Shown one piece after another: positions 9,460-19,846 of a stretch of 64,000 nucleotides of DNA (position 1 is the stretch's first letter; the number at the start of each line of letters is the position of its first letter). The stretch comes from Pseudoalteromonas neustonica (lineage in GTDB: Bacteria; Pseudomonadota; Gammaproteobacteria; Enterobacterales; Alteromonadaceae), in contig NZ_BDDS01000006.1 of assembly GCF_001653135.1 (NCBI RefSeq), forward strand, positions 62,001 to 126,000, in the 5' to 3' direction. Position numbers and translations under genes: made by a program. Below the pieces are notes generated by a model. The model ran no database searches. It was given only the letters and a program-made list of their open reading frames with translations, and had not been told where the DNA came from.

Positions 9460-9550
9460 AGAATAATCTAACAAGGAGGGAATACAAGAAGGGTTAGGAT
9501 GAAAGGTTATTTTTGTTGATAAACGGTTAACGCTATTTGCAATGAGTAAC

Positions 9551-10252
9551 CTAAAGTTGCTCTTTTACCACTTTGTAAGCTCGCCGACTTACTGGTAGTA
9601 AATGAGTGCAATTTTTAAGCTCCACTACATGGCTACCATCTTCAGCTTTTTTCAATGCATGCAACTGCGATCGATTAATCAATATCTTACGGTGGATCTG
9701 TAAAAGTTCCACGGGAAAGTCTGATACTAGCTGCTTCAAGCTTTGCTCGATGATTGCCTCCCCGTCATCAAAAATAATCCGTGTATATTTCTCTTCAGAA
9801 ATAATGTAATAAACTTTTTCCAACGCTATTACTCGACTAACCCCCGCTAACTGGTAACTTATTGTCGCTGTTTTTTTCTTTTGCATATGAGCTCGAGTTA
9901 CTCGTCCTATTTGCTCTAGCGTTTTCGCTAAATTTTGCTCAGTCACTGGTTTCACAAGATATCCTGCAGCTGATAGCTGTAATGCCTCTAGCGCATGTTC
10001 AGGATGAGCCGTCACAAATACTATCGCTGGCGGTACAGCGAGTAGGTTAAGCTCGTTTGCAACTTCTAAACCATTTAATCCGGGCATATCGACATCCAAA
10101 AAAACTAAGTCAGCAACCCATGACTGCATCAATTCTAATGCTTGCGTACCGTTACTTGCTTCTCGGTGACTGCTTAAATCGGGGTATATAGCAAGTAAGC
10201 GCTTTAGACGTGAGCGAGCCAATGCTTCATCATCAACGATTAATACTTTCAT
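9551..10252 (-). CDS. LytTR-family response regulator (AlgR-like)
   Basis: A 233-residue response regulator. Residues 1-120 are a receiver domain with the acidic pair D7/D8, phospho-acceptor D53 (FLDVDMPG) and Lys in YLVKPV. Residues about 135-233 are a LytTR DNA-binding domain (YYIISEEKYTRIIF, LLQIHRKILINRSQL). Its start overlaps the kinase gene by 4 bases (ATGA). In Pseudomonas aeruginosa AlgR, of the same architecture, directly activates the fimU-pilVWXY1Y2E operon. Placement just upstream of pilV suggests the same target. That link is inferred from position and architecture. Confidence 0.85.
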   Translation of the reverse strand: MKVLIVDDEALARSRLKRLLAIYPDLSSHREASNGTQALELMQSWVADLVFLDVDMPGLNGLEVANELNLLAVPPAIVFVTAHPEHALEALQLSAAGYLVKPVTEQNLAKTLEQIGRVTRAHMQKKKTATISYQLAGVSRVIALEKVYYIISEEKYTRIIFDDGEAIIEQSLKQLVSDFPVELLQIHRKILINRSQLHALKKAEDGSHVVELKNCTHLLPVSRRAYKVVKEQL

Positions 10253-11289
10253 GGGAAACCCTTTAAGTCTAATACATGCCTAGGCAAAACGAGTTTCACT
10301 CGAAAAGTGTCATTGCGTGTTGTAACTACCAACTTTCCTTTCCCTTGATAATAAATGTCTAACCGTTGACGAATGTTCTCCAGCGCCATACCATTCCCAG
10401 GACGTTTATTCACACCTTCAAAAATAGGGTTTGATACCAAAATAGTCAACGATTGAGTGCTAAGCAACAACTCTATATTGATTACAGCCCCTGTTACTGA
10501 AGGTTCAACTCCATGGCACACGGCATTTTCAATCAAAGGTTGCAATGTTAAACATGGTATTTTCAGCGCAGGTAACTGCTGAGGGATATGCCAATTTACT
10601 TGTAAGCGCTCTGAAAACCGCCAAGTTTCCAAAGCTATATACTGTTTTGTTAGATTAATTTCATCTTCTAATAAAGTGCTTTTTCCGACTTTCATCGCAG
10701 CTTGCGATAAAGCAGCCAAGGCCAGAATTGCTTGCTCTGCAGCTAATGGATCACAATGGGTCAATTCGGCTGCTGTATTTAAACTATTATATAAAAAGTG
10801 TGGACGAATACGTGCCTGCAATGCATCAAGTTCAGCTCTCGCTAATGCATTGGTTTGCTGTTCTTTTTCATAGTGGATAATTAAAAATTGAATAAACAAT
10901 GCTGCAACTAAAAATACCATTAGTAGGTTTTTTAATAAAAACTCGTAGGGGTTTTGCAGCGCAATATAATCATTTGTAAACTCAGTAAAAAGCAGACTAA
11001 ACAAAGCAGTAGTTAATAATAAAGATGCCATTAATGCACATAACTGAGGTGTTTGATTTAGTCTTTGAAGCCGTTTACGTAAAAGATAAAGCCAAGTAAG
11101 GCTGAATAAAAAGGTGAGATGTAAAAAAAGGCTAATAGCCCCTAAACGAATCCAAATAGCATCAGCCGTCGCTGGAGCAAACGCTAAAATAGTCGCTATA
11201 ACTTGTCCTACAACAAGTGTAGCCAGTACTCCACGCTCTTTAAAAAGAGCCGCAAAAAGCAAAACATTGGGTTGCAATTGTTTGCTCAT
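10249..11289 (-). CDS. LytS/AlgZ (FimS)-type sensor histidine kinase
   Basis: A 346-residue membrane kinase. The first about 140 residues contain four hydrophobic segments (near 22-40, 48-70, 83-102, 119-138). The His_kinase domain of the LytS/YehU/AlgZ type follows, with IRPHFLYNSLN and phospho-acceptor His164. The ATP-binding part has LTLQPLIENAVCHG (N box) and GNGMALENIRQRL (G box). It overlaps the response regulator gene by 4 bases and so forms one operon. It probably senses a surface or envelope signal and controls pilus genes, as FimS(AlgZ)/AlgR does. Confidence 0.86.
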   Translation of the reverse strand: MSKQLQPNVLLFAALFKERGVLATLVVGQVIATILAFAPATADAIWIRLGAISLFLHLTFLFSLTWLYLLRKRLQRLNQTPQLCALMASLLLTTALFSLLFTEFTNDYIALQNPYEFLLKNLLMVFLVAALFIQFLIIHYEKEQQTNALARAELDALQARIRPHFLYNSLNTAAELTHCDPLAAEQAILALAALSQAAMKVGKSTLLEDEINLTKQYIALETWRFSERLQVNWHIPQQLPALKIPCLTLQPLIENAVCHGVEPSVTGAVINIELLLSTQSLTILVSNPIFEGVNKRPGNGMALENIRQRLDIYYQGKGKLVVTTRNDTFRVKLVLPRHVLDLKGFP

Positions 11290-11318
11290 CCGGCTCTCCT
11301 TTAAAGGTTGTTATAGGC

Positions 11319-12248
11319 TTAACGCAATTCAACCGGTACTGCAAAGACAATATTCTCTTCTTCGCCCGGGTTTTCAATAACCTGTTTACCACCAAGTTCT
11401 TTTAAGCAGTTTATTACTTGTTGCACAAGAACCTCAGGGGCTGAAGCACCCGCTGTTACACCCACCGCATTTGCCTTTTCAAACCAATGCTTTTCAACAT
11501 TACTTGCATCATCAATTAAATAAGCGGTTGTGCCCATTTTATCTGCAAGTTCACGTAAGCGGTTGGAGTTAGAACTATTTTTTGCACCAACAACGAGCAA
11601 TACGTCTACTTTATCTGCCAAGTCACGAACAGCATCTTGACGGTTTTGTGTCGCATAACAAATATCGTCTTTTCGTGGACCATTAATTGCGGGATACTTT
11701 GCGCGCAAAGCATCAATTACATCAGCAGTATCATCCACTGATAATGTCGTTTGGCTGCAATAAAATAAATTGTTAGGGTTTTTAACATTAAGATTAGCAA
11801 CATCATCAGTCGTTTCGACTAAATAAATACCGCCATCGTCATTATCGTATTGCCCCATTGTTCCCTCAACTTCAGGGTGGCCATGATGACCTATCAAAAT
11901 ACACTCAATACCCTTACGGCTTGCGCGCGTAACTTCCATGTGTACCTTGGTAACTAGCGGGCAAGTGGCATCAAAAACTTTTAGCTCTCTGCGCTTTGCT
12001 TCGCTGCGAACAGCTTGAGACACACCATGCGCACTAAAAATAACAATGCTATCGTCTGGCACTTGATCTAGCTCTTCAACAAATACCGCACCACGTCTTT
12101 TAAGGCCGTCAACAACATAACGGTTATGTACAACTTCGTGGCGAACGTAAATTGGCTTTTCAAAGATATCTAACGCACGCTCTACGATACTAATTGCTCG
12201 ATCTACACCGGCACAAAAACCACGTGGATTTGCTAAAAGAATATCCAT
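11319..12248 (-). CDS. ispH: 4-hydroxy-3-methylbut-2-enyl diphosphate reductase
   Basis: IspH carries out the last step of the MEP isoprenoid pathway, reducing HMBPP to IPP and DMAPP with a [4Fe-4S] cluster. The three cluster cysteines are present: C12 (PRGFCAGV), C96 ([12 protein letters not shown]) and C197 ([11 protein letters not shown]). Length is 309 residues (E. coli 316). The start codon shares one base with the fkpB stop (TAATG), so the two are coupled. It is the last gene of the ribF-ileS-lspA-fkpB-ispH group, the same order as in E. coli. Confidence 0.97.
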   Translation of the reverse strand: MDILLANPRGFCAGVDRAISIVERALDIFEKPIYVRHEVVHNRYVVDGLKRRGAVFVEELDQVPDDSIVIFSAHGVSQAVRSEAKRRELKVFDATCPLVTKVHMEVTRASRKGIECILIGHHGHPEVEGTMGQYDNDDGGIYLVETTDDVANLNVKNPNNLFYCSQTTLSVDDTADVIDALRAKYPAINGPRKDDICYATQNRQDAVRDLADKVDVLLVVGAKNSSNSNRLRELADKMGTTAYLIDDASNVEKHWFEKANAVGVTAGASAPEVLVQQVINCLKELGGKQVIENPGEEENIVFAVPVELR

Positions 12249-12688
12249 TAGCCATTTACCTCTAAAATTTCTACTTCAAAGGTTAATCGCTGACCCGCTA
12301 GAGGGTGGTTAAAGTCAATTGTTACTGACTCCCCCTGCACTTCACGCACAAGCCCTGGTAACTCTGTACCATCAGGTTGCGTAAAAGCAATAATTGAACC
12401 GACTTTTGCAGGTGTCTCTGGGCCAAATTTACTGCGATCAACGTAATAAATGTTATCAGGGTTAGGCTGCCCAAATGCATCTTCTGGTTCAAGTTCAAAT
12501 GATTTGCTCTCACCTGATGCCAAACCAAATAAACATTTTTCAAAGTTTGCCGTTAAGCTACCATCGCCCATAACAAGCTTTGCGGGCTTATTATGAACTT
12601 TGGTTGAATCAGCTGCTGAGCCATCAGACAATTTAATCGAAAAATGAAATATCACTTGTGAGTTTTCACCAATCACCGATTGACTCAT
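12248..12688 (-). CDS. fkpB: FKBP-type peptidyl-prolyl cis-trans isomerase FkpB (SlpA)
   Basis: A 146-residue SlyD/SlpA-type isomerase. An FKBP domain (residues about 8-75 and 125-140) is interrupted by the insert-in-flap chaperone domain. Visible signatures are [31 protein letters not shown] and [20 protein letters not shown]. There is no His-rich tail, so it is FkpB/SlpA rather than SlyD. The start overlaps the lspA stop by 4 bases (ATGA) and the end overlaps ispH by 1 base, matching the usual operon. Confidence 0.94.
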   Translation of the reverse strand: MSQSVIGENSQVIFHFSIKLSDGSAADSTKVHNKPAKLVMGDGSLTANFEKCLFGLASGESKSFELEPEDAFGQPNPDNIYYVDRSKFGPETPAKVGSIIAFTQPDGTELPGLVREVQGESVTIDFNHPLAGQRLTFEVEILEVNG

Positions 12689-13185
12689 GCTTTTTGCTCC
12701 TTTGGACTTTCGCCTGTAAAGGCATCATATAATAGTAGCGCTGCACCTACACAAATTGCACTGTCGGCAATGTTGAACGCTGGAAAATCCCAGTTTTGGT
12801 AGTAAAAATGAAGAAAGTCAATTACATAGCCATATGTCATACGGTCATATAAGTTACCTATCGCTCCTGCTAATACTAACGAATAAGCACCGCACAATAC
12901 TTTATTAGTAGCTGGTAGACGTTTTAACCACCAAATAAGTAATACACTAATTGATATAGCTATAATGCTTAAAAACCAACGCTGCCAACCACCCGCTTCA
13001 CTTAAGAAGCTAAATGCCGCGCCATAGTTATGGACATACGTTAGATTAAAAAAAGGCAAAATATCAATCGAATCATATAGATTCATGGTTTTAACAACCA
13101 GTGTTTTGCTGGCAAAGTCTGCTACTAAAAGTAGCAAACTTAACCAAAGCCACACTAAACCACTTTTTTGGGCTAGTTTGCTCAC
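12685..13185 (-). CDS. lspA: Lipoprotein signal peptidase
   Basis: LspA is the inner-membrane aspartic protease that removes signal peptides from prolipoproteins such as BamD. The product has 166 residues and four membrane segments. The two catalytic aspartates lie in GNLYDRMTYGYVIDFL and FNIADSAI. YVHNYGAAFSFL is also conserved. It starts 9 bases after the ileS stop and overlaps fkpB, the standard arrangement in proteobacteria. Confidence 0.96.
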   Translation of the reverse strand: MSKLAQKSGLVWLWLSLLLLVADFASKTLVVKTMNLYDSIDILPFFNLTYVHNYGAAFSFLSEAGGWQRWFLSIIAISISVLLIWWLKRLPATNKVLCGAYSLVLAGAIGNLYDRMTYGYVIDFLHFYYQNWDFPAFNIADSAICVGAALLLYDAFTGESPKEQKA

Positions 13186-13194
13186 TTAAAACTC

Positions 13195-16023
13195 CTATGC
13201 GAACTGGCGCTTTTCACCTTCGCCATTTACGTTACTCACGCAACGACCACAAATTTCAGGGTGTTCTGGATCAGTCCCTACATCATCACAGTAATGCCAA
13301 CAACGCTCACACTTTTTAGCATCTGTCGCTGAAACGCTAATATACAAGCCTTCAATTTCTGTTGCTTGAGTGCCATCTGGTTGGGCATCAACAGCCGTTA
13401 CAGTTACCTGTGAGGTCAAAAATACAAAGCGTAGTTCATCACCAAGTGCTAATAGCTTATTTGTAAGTTCTGTACTTGCATATAAAGCGACATTAGCTTG
13501 TAATGTTGCACCGATAACTTCTTCTTTACGTGCACCTTCAAGAACGCGGTTTACTTCATCACGTACTGTTAGAATTGTTAACCAATCATCATTACTAAAT
13601 TGACCTTCACTAACAGCCTTTAAGCCATCATACCAAACTGATGTAAATACATATTGATCACGTTCACCTGGTAACGCTTCCCAAATTTCTTGCGCTGTAA
13701 AACTCATGATTGGCGCCATCCAGCGCGTCATTGCTTCGGCAATATGATACAAAGCAGTTTGACACGAACGACGTGCATGACTATCGCTCTTCGCTGTATA
13801 TTGGCGATCTTTGATTACGTCTAAATAGAAAGAGCCAAGTTCACCAGTACAGAAGTTCATTAGCTTTTGCGTCACTTGTAGCATTTGGTAGCTATCGTAC
13901 GCGGCTAAAATTTCATCTTGTAACTGTGCTGCACGACCAACAATCCAACGATCAAGCTCAACCATATCATCAATAGCAACTTGGTCAGTTTTAGGATCAA
14001 AACCACTTAGGTTGGCTAATAAATAACGGCTAGTATTACGAATACGACGGTAGCGATCAGCTGAACGTTTAAATATCTCATCTGATACCGTCATTTCTGC
14101 GGTGTAATCAGTTGAGGCAACCCATAAACGTAAAATATCTGCGCCTAGTTTGTTCATCACATTTTGTGGTGAAATAACATTACCTAATGATTTTGACATC
14201 TTACGGCCATTCTCATCCACGGTAAAACCATGAGTAAGCACTTGGCGATAAGGCGCATGTCCATTAATAGCAACTGACGTCATCATTGATGACATAAACC
14301 AACCACGGTGTTGATCTGAACCTTCAAGGTATAAATCTGCTGGGCCAACTAAATCTTCACGGGCATCAACAACACATGCGTGAGATACACCTGAGTCAAA
14401 CCATACATCAAGTGTATCTTGCACTTTCATGTATTGCTGAGCATCAGCTTCGCCAAGCAATGTTACAGGTTCTAAGTCATACCATGCTTGAATACCTGAC
14501 TTTTCAACCAGCTGAGCTGCTTTTTCAATCAATGCTTGTGTATCTGGATGAAGCGCGCCAGTGTCTTTATCTACAAATAAAGCGATTGGTACGCCCCACG
14601 TACGTTGACGTGAAATACACCAGTCTGGGCGACCTTCAACCATGTTAGCAATACGGCTTTCGCCCCATTCAGGTAGCCACTGCGTGTTTTTAATCTCAGC
14701 CAATGAATCTTGACGTAAATTAGCCTGATCCATACTGACAAACCACTGCGGCGTAGCACGAAAAATTATTGGCGTTTTATGGCGCCAACAATGTGGGTAA
14801 CTGTGCGTCAATGCATGATGATGCAATAAAGCATTACGTTCAGTCAGTACATCAACAACGCTCGCGTTTGCTTTAAATACGTGTTGGCCGGCAAATAACT
14901 CGGTATCAGGTAAATAAACACCATTTGCGCCTACTGGGTTCGCAACTTCTAAACCGTATTGTAAACCTGCCACGAAATCTTCTTGGCCGTGACCTGGTGC
15001 GGTATGAACAATACCAGTACCTGAATCAGTTGTTACATGTTCTGCGACAATGACTGGCACGTTAAAATCATAAAACGGATGAGCTACCTGTAAGTTTTCA
15101 AGCGCTGCACCTTTTACATAACCTAATACGTGGTAATGATTAAAGCCATATCGATCCATTGCATCTTTTACAAGTTCTGAGCCTAAAATCAAACGCTGCG
15201 TAGCGCCTTCATCATCAACTTGTACCAGTGCATATTCTAAATCAGCATGTACTGCAACCGCGCGGTTAGCTGGCAGTGTCCAAGGAGTTGTTGTCCAGAT
15301 AGCCGTACTTACAGTGCCTGAGCCTTCATGCCCTTCGTTTAAATCAAAGGCATTAACAACGCCCGCTTGATCAACAAATTCAAAACGTACATCAATAGCC
15401 GGTGATTGTTTATCTTGGTACTCAACTTCTGCTTCAGCCAATGCTGAACCACAATCAGTACACCAATGCACAGGTTTAGCACCTTTGTGTAGATGACCTT
15501 TTTCGATAATGCGACCAAGCACACGGATGGCGTTGGCTTCAAAATCAAAATTCATCGTTAAATACGGTTTATCCCAATCAGCAAATACACCTAGGCGTTT
15601 AAAATCAACTTTTTGACCTTCAACTTGCTTTTTAGCGTAAGCACGACATTTTTCACGAAACTCAGCAGCCGTGACTTTCACACCCGGCTTACCAACTTTC
15701 TTCTCTACCATTAATTCAATTGGTAAACCATGACAGTCCCAACCTGGTACATAAGGCGCATCAAAATCAGATAACGTTTTTGATTTAACAATGATGTCTT
15801 TTAGAATTTTATTTACTGAATGGCCTAAATGAATATCGCCGTTTGCGTACGGAGGGCCGTCATGCAAAATAAAGGTTTTTTTACCTTTTTTAGCGTTGCG
15901 AATTTGACCATATAGGTCTTCTTCATACCATGTTTTAAGCATTTTTGGCTCACGTTGTGCCAAATTGCCGCGCATTGGAAACGTCGTTTCCGGTAAATTC
16001 AAAGTATGCTTGTAGTCGCTCAT
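13195..16023 (-). CDS. ileS: Isoleucyl-tRNA synthetase
   Basis: A 942-residue class I synthetase that charges tRNA-Ile. The HIGH-type motif is in [18 protein letters not shown] (about 58-75) and the KMSKS motif in [11 protein letters not shown]. The editing (CP1) domain carries [12 protein letters not shown], and a C-terminal zinc finger is formed by CERCWHYC and CGRCVSNV. Length equals the E. coli enzyme (938). It is flanked by ribF upstream (25 bases) and lspA downstream. Confidence 0.98.
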   Translation of the reverse strand: MSDYKHTLNLPETTFPMRGNLAQREPKMLKTWYEEDLYGQIRNAKKGKKTFILHDGPPYANGDIHLGHSVNKILKDIIVKSKTLSDFDAPYVPGWDCHGLPIELMVEKKVGKPGVKVTAAEFREKCRAYAKKQVEGQKVDFKRLGVFADWDKPYLTMNFDFEANAIRVLGRIIEKGHLHKGAKPVHWCTDCGSALAEAEVEYQDKQSPAIDVRFEFVDQAGVVNAFDLNEGHEGSGTVSTAIWTTTPWTLPANRAVAVHADLEYALVQVDDEGATQRLILGSELVKDAMDRYGFNHYHVLGYVKGAALENLQVAHPFYDFNVPVIVAEHVTTDSGTGIVHTAPGHGQEDFVAGLQYGLEVANPVGANGVYLPDTELFAGQHVFKANASVVDVLTERNALLHHHALTHSYPHCWRHKTPIIFRATPQWFVSMDQANLRQDSLAEIKNTQWLPEWGESRIANMVEGRPDWCISRQRTWGVPIALFVDKDTGALHPDTQALIEKAAQLVEKSGIQAWYDLEPVTLLGEADAQQYMKVQDTLDVWFDSGVSHACVVDAREDLVGPADLYLEGSDQHRGWFMSSMMTSVAINGHAPYRQVLTHGFTVDENGRKMSKSLGNVISPQNVMNKLGADILRLWVASTDYTAEMTVSDEIFKRSADRYRRIRNTSRYLLANLSGFDPKTDQVAIDDMVELDRWIVGRAAQLQDEILAAYDSYQMLQVTQKLMNFCTGELGSFYLDVIKDRQYTAKSDSHARRSCQTALYHIAEAMTRWMAPIMSFTAQEIWEALPGERDQYVFTSVWYDGLKAVSEGQFSNDDWLTILTVRDEVNRVLEGARKEEVIGATLQANVALYASTELTNKLLALGDELRFVFLTSQVTVTAVDAQPDGTQATEIEGLYISVSATDAKKCERCWHYCDDVGTDPEHPEICGRCVSNVNGEGEKRQFA

Positions 16024-16048
16024 TAATCCTAGTTTCCGTATCGGCTAC

Positions 16049-16975
16049 CTAATTTAAACCAAAACACTGTTTAGCGGCAGCAACATCAGTTGCTATTTGT
16101 ACCGTCAATTGTGTTAATGTCTCGAATTTTTTCTCATCGCGAAGTTTTTCAATCAACTCCACGTGCATAAACTGTCCGTAAATATCTTGCGCAAAGTCGA
16201 ACAAATGAACTTCTAATAATGCGCGTGTTCCATTAAATGTGGGTTTGTTGCCAATATTTGCAACCCCATACACTTTTTTATCGTTTAACGTTACTTGCAC
16301 CGCAAATACCCCATTCACTGGGCATACTTGACGCTTTAATGCGATATTCGCAGTCCTAAAACCTAGCTCTCGCCCGCGTTTCCAGCCATGAATAACACGC
16401 CCTGATATTGCATAATCATGGCCTAACATCGCTTTAGCTTGCACTAACTGACCTTCAGCTAATGCTTGGCGGATCAAAGTGCTGCTTACTCTAGCATTTA
16501 ATTGGCGAAAACTCGCGGTGCTTTTTACATCCATATGAGCCGCTTGACCCATTTTTGTCAGTAAATTAAAGTCACCTTGGCGTCTTTTCCCAAAGCGAAA
16601 ATCATCGCCTACGGTTAACGCTTTAACGCCAAGCTTATTGATCAATATATCTGTCACAAATTGCTCAGCTTGCATATTGGCAAATTGTTGATTAAAACTA
16701 ATGCAAATAACGCGTTCAACACCTAATTCCTTGAGCAAACGTAGTTTGTCTCGTAATCGTGTTAATCGAGCCGGCGCATTGTCTTTAGCAAAAAACTCTT
16801 GCGGCTGTGGTTCAAATAACATCACCGTGCTGGGCAAATTATATTTTTTAGCGTCATTGAGTAACCCATTGAGTACTTCAGCATGCCCTAAATGCACGCC
16901 ATCGAAATTACCAATGGTCAACACACAGCCGTAATGCTGCGTGCGAATATTGTGAATACCTCTAATTAACTCCAT
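16049..16975 (-). CDS. ribF: Bifunctional riboflavin kinase / FAD synthetase
   Basis: RibF phosphorylates riboflavin to FMN and adenylylates FMN to FAD. The 308-residue protein has an N-terminal nucleotidyltransferase domain with TIGNFDGVHLGH (about 21-32) and a C-terminal flavokinase domain (about 180-305) with GRELGFRTANI and GVANIGNKPTFNG. It is the first gene of the ribF-ileS-lspA-fkpB-ispH operon, which is the usual order. Confidence 0.97.
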   Translation of the reverse strand: MELIRGIHNIRTQHYGCVLTIGNFDGVHLGHAEVLNGLLNDAKKYNLPSTVMLFEPQPQEFFAKDNAPARLTRLRDKLRLLKELGVERVICISFNQQFANMQAEQFVTDILINKLGVKALTVGDDFRFGKRRQGDFNLLTKMGQAAHMDVKSTASFRQLNARVSSTLIRQALAEGQLVQAKAMLGHDYAISGRVIHGWKRGRELGFRTANIALKRQVCPVNGVFAVQVTLNDKKVYGVANIGNKPTFNGTRALLEVHLFDFAQDIYGQFMHVELIEKLRDEKKFETLTQLTVQIATDVAAAKQCFGLN

Positions 16976-17042
16976 GCCAACTAATGCCTTTGTAAGCGTT
17001 ATGTACCGAGTAAAATTTCACTTGGGTTACAGAATCATCAAT

Positions 17043-17098
17043 TATACCCAAACCACCTCAAGATGCGAGTTTCAGTTGGTTATATAAATCGTTTTTTT
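17043..17098. repeat. Truncated copy of the nested palindromic repeat
   Basis: TATACCCAAACCACCTCAAG and the next 17 bases, to TTCAGTTGG at 17079, match the left end of the full elements. The sequence then jumps to TATATAAATCG, resembling the TATAAATCGCTTT block of the element's middle. This looks like an internally deleted remnant. It ends a few bases before the murJ stop codon (17106), in the ribF-murJ gap. Confidence 0.65.
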
Positions 17099-17105
17099 TA
17101 CTTCA

Positions 17106-18698
17106 TTAAAGCGTTGTAACACTTTTTATCGTTTTCAATCGTACACCGAACAAAAACAAGGTCAAAAAATACACGAACCCAGCAAGTACCAATAAACCAC
17201 CTAATAAAATCACTTGCTCTGTGAAGTGCCATTGCTGCCACATAAATTGTGTTGAGGTGTACCAAACAACAGCCCCCATAATCAATGCTCCTATGACGCA
17301 TTTAGTAAAAAACACTAAACTAAAACGAGAGAATTGATATACCTGCTCTTTGCTTAATTGGCGATACAGTAAATACGCATTACAGCTAGCGGACATTGAT
17401 GTTGCCAACGCTAACCCTAAATAACCAATAAAAGGGGCTAGCATGATGTTGAACACCATGTTCAATACTAAGGTGATAATACCTATACGCACAGGGGTCT
17501 TGGTATCTTGGCGAGCATAAAAACCGGGCGCTAACACTTTAATTAGCATAAAACTAACGAGCCCGACCGAGTAAGCCATAACACCGAAACTTACAGCCTG
17601 AACATGGTCAATATTGTCATCTTTAAATGCACCATGATCAAATAAAACCGAAATGATCAACGGACTGATAATCATCAGGCCAACCATCGCTGGCAGCCCT
17701 AAAAATATCACAAACCGCACTCCCCAGTCTAAGGTGTGCTGAAAATCGCTGCCTTTATCACTACTATGTAATTTAGACAACGCAGGCAAAATAACCGTTG
17801 CGATACCAATCCCAAATAAACCCAACGGAAACTCAATTAATCTATCGGAGTAATACAACCAAGCGATTGATCCTGTCATCAACAAAGAAGCGATTACTGT
17901 ATCTAGTAGTAAATTAATTTGACTAATAGACACACCAAATAATGCTGGCAACATCAACTTGCGTACTTTTTTTACATTTTCATCCTGCCATGCCCAGCGT
18001 GGTTTACTGAGCATTCTAGCTCGATACAAAAATGGCAATTGAAACAATAACTGCACCACCCCACCTACAAACACACCAATGGCAAGTGAATAGGCACCGA
18101 CAGAAAACTTATCATGTAAAAAATATGCACATGTAATAATCGAAATATTCAATAAAACAGGTGTAAATGCAGCAACCGCAAAACGGTTATAAACATTCAT
18201 TAACGCACCGCTAAGTGCAACAAGGCTAACAAAAAACAAGTAGGGAAACGTTAATTTTAGTAAGCTGCTCGCTAATTCAAACTTTTCAGCATCTGGGCCA
18301 CCTTGCCACCAATCAATAAACCAACCAGTACCAAAAAGTCCGGCAATAATTGGCGATGCGATTATACCAATCATGGTGACGATCAGTAAAATAGTCCCTA
18401 ATGTCCCCGCTGCTTGGGCGACAAAAAGACGAACTTTATCATCACCTTGTTGTTCTTTTATTTCAGATAATACCGGCACAAACGCTTGAGCAAATGCGCC
18501 TTCAGCAAATAAACGTCGTAAAAAATTTGGGATGCGATTAGCGAATAAAAAAACGTCGGCTGCGGCTCCGGCTCCCAATAAGTTGGCTACCACCGCATCT
18601 CGCACTAATCCTAAAATACGCGATATCATTGTCATTGCACTTACAATCATACCAGAACGAAATAATCCTTTTGCCACCTTAAACTCGCTGTAAAACAA
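17106..18698 (-). CDS. murJ: Lipid II flippase MurJ (MviN)
   Basis: MurJ moves lipid II across the inner membrane for peptidoglycan synthesis. The 530-residue protein has about 14 hydrophobic segments across its length. It carries MVSAMTMISRILGLVRDAVV near the N-terminus and the family stretch NFLRRLFAEGAFAQAFVPVLSE at about 54-75. It is divergent from rpsT, the arrangement common in gammaproteobacteria. The later ribF operon is on the same strand, 130 bases on, separated by a repeat remnant. Confidence 0.96.
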   Translation of the reverse strand: MFYSEFKVAKGLFRSGMIVSAMTMISRILGLVRDAVVANLLGAGAAADVFLFANRIPNFLRRLFAEGAFAQAFVPVLSEIKEQQGDDKVRLFVAQAAGTLGTILLIVTMIGIIASPIIAGLFGTGWFIDWWQGGPDAEKFELASSLLKLTFPYLFFVSLVALSGALMNVYNRFAVAAFTPVLLNISIITCAYFLHDKFSVGAYSLAIGVFVGGVVQLLFQLPFLYRARMLSKPRWAWQDENVKKVRKLMLPALFGVSISQINLLLDTVIASLLMTGSIAWLYYSDRLIEFPLGLFGIGIATVILPALSKLHSSDKGSDFQHTLDWGVRFVIFLGLPAMVGLMIISPLIISVLFDHGAFKDDNIDHVQAVSFGVMAYSVGLVSFMLIKVLAPGFYARQDTKTPVRIGIITLVLNMVFNIMLAPFIGYLGLALATSMSASCNAYLLYRQLSKEQVYQFSRFSLVFFTKCVIGALIMGAVVWYTSTQFMWQQWHFTEQVILLGGLLVLAGFVYFLTLFLFGVRLKTIKSVTTL

Positions 18699-18845
18699 TT
18701 AAGAAAGGTAATTATGCCTAAAATCTACTGAAAGCACTAGGCTGAGACCACGGGCTTTGTTACAATAGCGATATTAACTGCTAGAGCGGCAACAAATTGA
18801 TGTTCGTTATTAAGGAGCAGTTTTTCTTGTTATGTCAATTTTTTA

Positions 18846-18874
18846 TTGACATTCATGATTAAAAAAGGCATATT
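18846..18874 (+). promoter_or_regulatory. Probable sigma-70 promoter of rpsT
   Basis: TTGACA at 18846-18851 is a perfect -35. With a 17-base spacer, CATATT at 18869-18874 is a 4/6 match to a -10. It lies about 50 bases upstream of the rpsT start in the murJ-rpsT divergent gap. Confidence 0.55.
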
Positions 18875-18922
18875 CCACGGCCTTTAAATTAAGCTTATTT
18901 TTAAGATTGTTAGGAGCAAACC

Positions 18923-19183
18923 TTGGCTAACATCAAGTCTGCAAAAAAACGCGCTATCACTAGCGAAAAGAACCGTCAACACAACGCAAGCCGTCGTTCA
19001 ATGATGCGTACATACTTCAAAAAAGTACTTGTTGCTATTGAAGCTGGCGACAAGGAAGCTGCACAGCAAGCTTTCGCTGTTGCAACACCTATTTTAGACC
19101 GTTACGCAACTAAAGGTCTAATTCACAAAAATAAAGCAGCTCGTCATAAGAGCCGCATAGCAGCTAAGATTAAAGCGCTATAA
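18923..19183 (+). CDS. rpsT: 30S ribosomal protein S20
   Basis: S20 binds 16S rRNA early in small-subunit assembly. The 86-residue, Lys/Arg-rich protein begins [20 protein letters not shown], a clear S20 signature. The start codon is TTG at 18923 with AGGAG at 18912-18916. A UUG start is also used by E. coli rpsT, where it is part of translational autoregulation, so the same control is plausible here. A strong terminator follows. Confidence 0.98.
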   Translation: MANIKSAKKRAITSEKNRQHNASRRSMMRTYFKKVLVAIEAGDKEAAQQAFAVATPILDRYATKGLIHKNKAARHKSRIAAKIKAL

Positions 19184-19202
19184 TTTATTTTTGCTAGAAT
19201 AT

Positions 19203-19230
19203 AAAAAACCGGCCTCGGCCGGTTTTTTTA
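19203..19230 (+). terminator. Rho-independent terminator after rpsT
   Basis: AAAAAACCGGCC / GGCCGGTTTTTTT with a 2-base loop, 20 bases after the rpsT stop. Strong GC stem and long T run. Confidence 0.92.
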
Positions 19231-19341
19231 TATCTATTTTCTATGGCGCTGAAAAAATAACTCAATAATTTTTAACGCAGCCTAAAGAGTTATTTAATTC
19301 ACGAGATAATTTGTTATGCGTAATTTTGATATGACTTTAGA

Positions 19342-19725
19342 TTAGGCTATGACTAATTCAGGGTAAAACTTTTTCAACATTGCGGCTATTTTTTTCGGTG
19401 TAAATGGTTTTACAACAAACCCTTTAGCGCCTTTATCAATCGCATCTTTTACATTCTCTACCGTAGAATGAGCTGAAACCATCACCACATTTGTCTCAGG
19501 ATTTATATCGTTTATTTGCGCGATAAGTTCTTTTCCATCGCCATCTGGTAATTCGATATCTAAAAATATAATGTTGTAACTCGCTGCATTACACGCGCTA
19601 ATGCACTGCGCTGCTGTCGATGCTTCCCTAACGTTTTCAATACCTAAATGCATTAAAGTTTGATTTAAAAAGCTACGTACAGTGCCTACATCGTCCACTA
19701 TCAAGATTGAAAGCTGCGTATTCAT
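19342..19725 (-). CDS. Single-domain CheY-like response regulator
   Basis: A 127-residue stand-alone receiver domain. The acidic pair is D11/D12, the phospho-acceptor D56 (FLDIELPDGDG), the conserved Ser/Thr is in VVMVSAHS, and Lys in GFVVKPFTPKKI. There is no output domain, so it acts through protein contacts, like CheY or phosphorelay regulators. No kinase is adjacent, so its partner is unknown. The upstream gap holds an imperfect palindrome, AAGTTATTA...TAATAACTT at 19757-19790. Confidence 0.85.
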   Translation of the reverse strand: MNTQLSILIVDDVGTVRSFLNQTLMHLGIENVREASTAAQCISACNAASYNIIFLDIELPDGDGKELIAQINDINPETNVVMVSAHSTVENVKDAIDKGAKGFVVKPFTPKKIAAMLKKFYPELVIA

Positions 19726-19846
19726 GGTTGATCCCCGTAGGTTATGAACTAGGTTTAAGTTATTATACTTGGGTATATACCTAATAACTTATTTCATTTT
19801 ATAATCTCATTATAGAGAGCTCTGCTTAAAAGGCCAGATTTGCTTT

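Noticed and set aside
19757..19790. Palindromic stretch with TTGGGTATA near the CheY-like gene as another repeat copy
   Set aside because: Only the last nine bases agree with the repeat's right end, and neighbouring bases do not.
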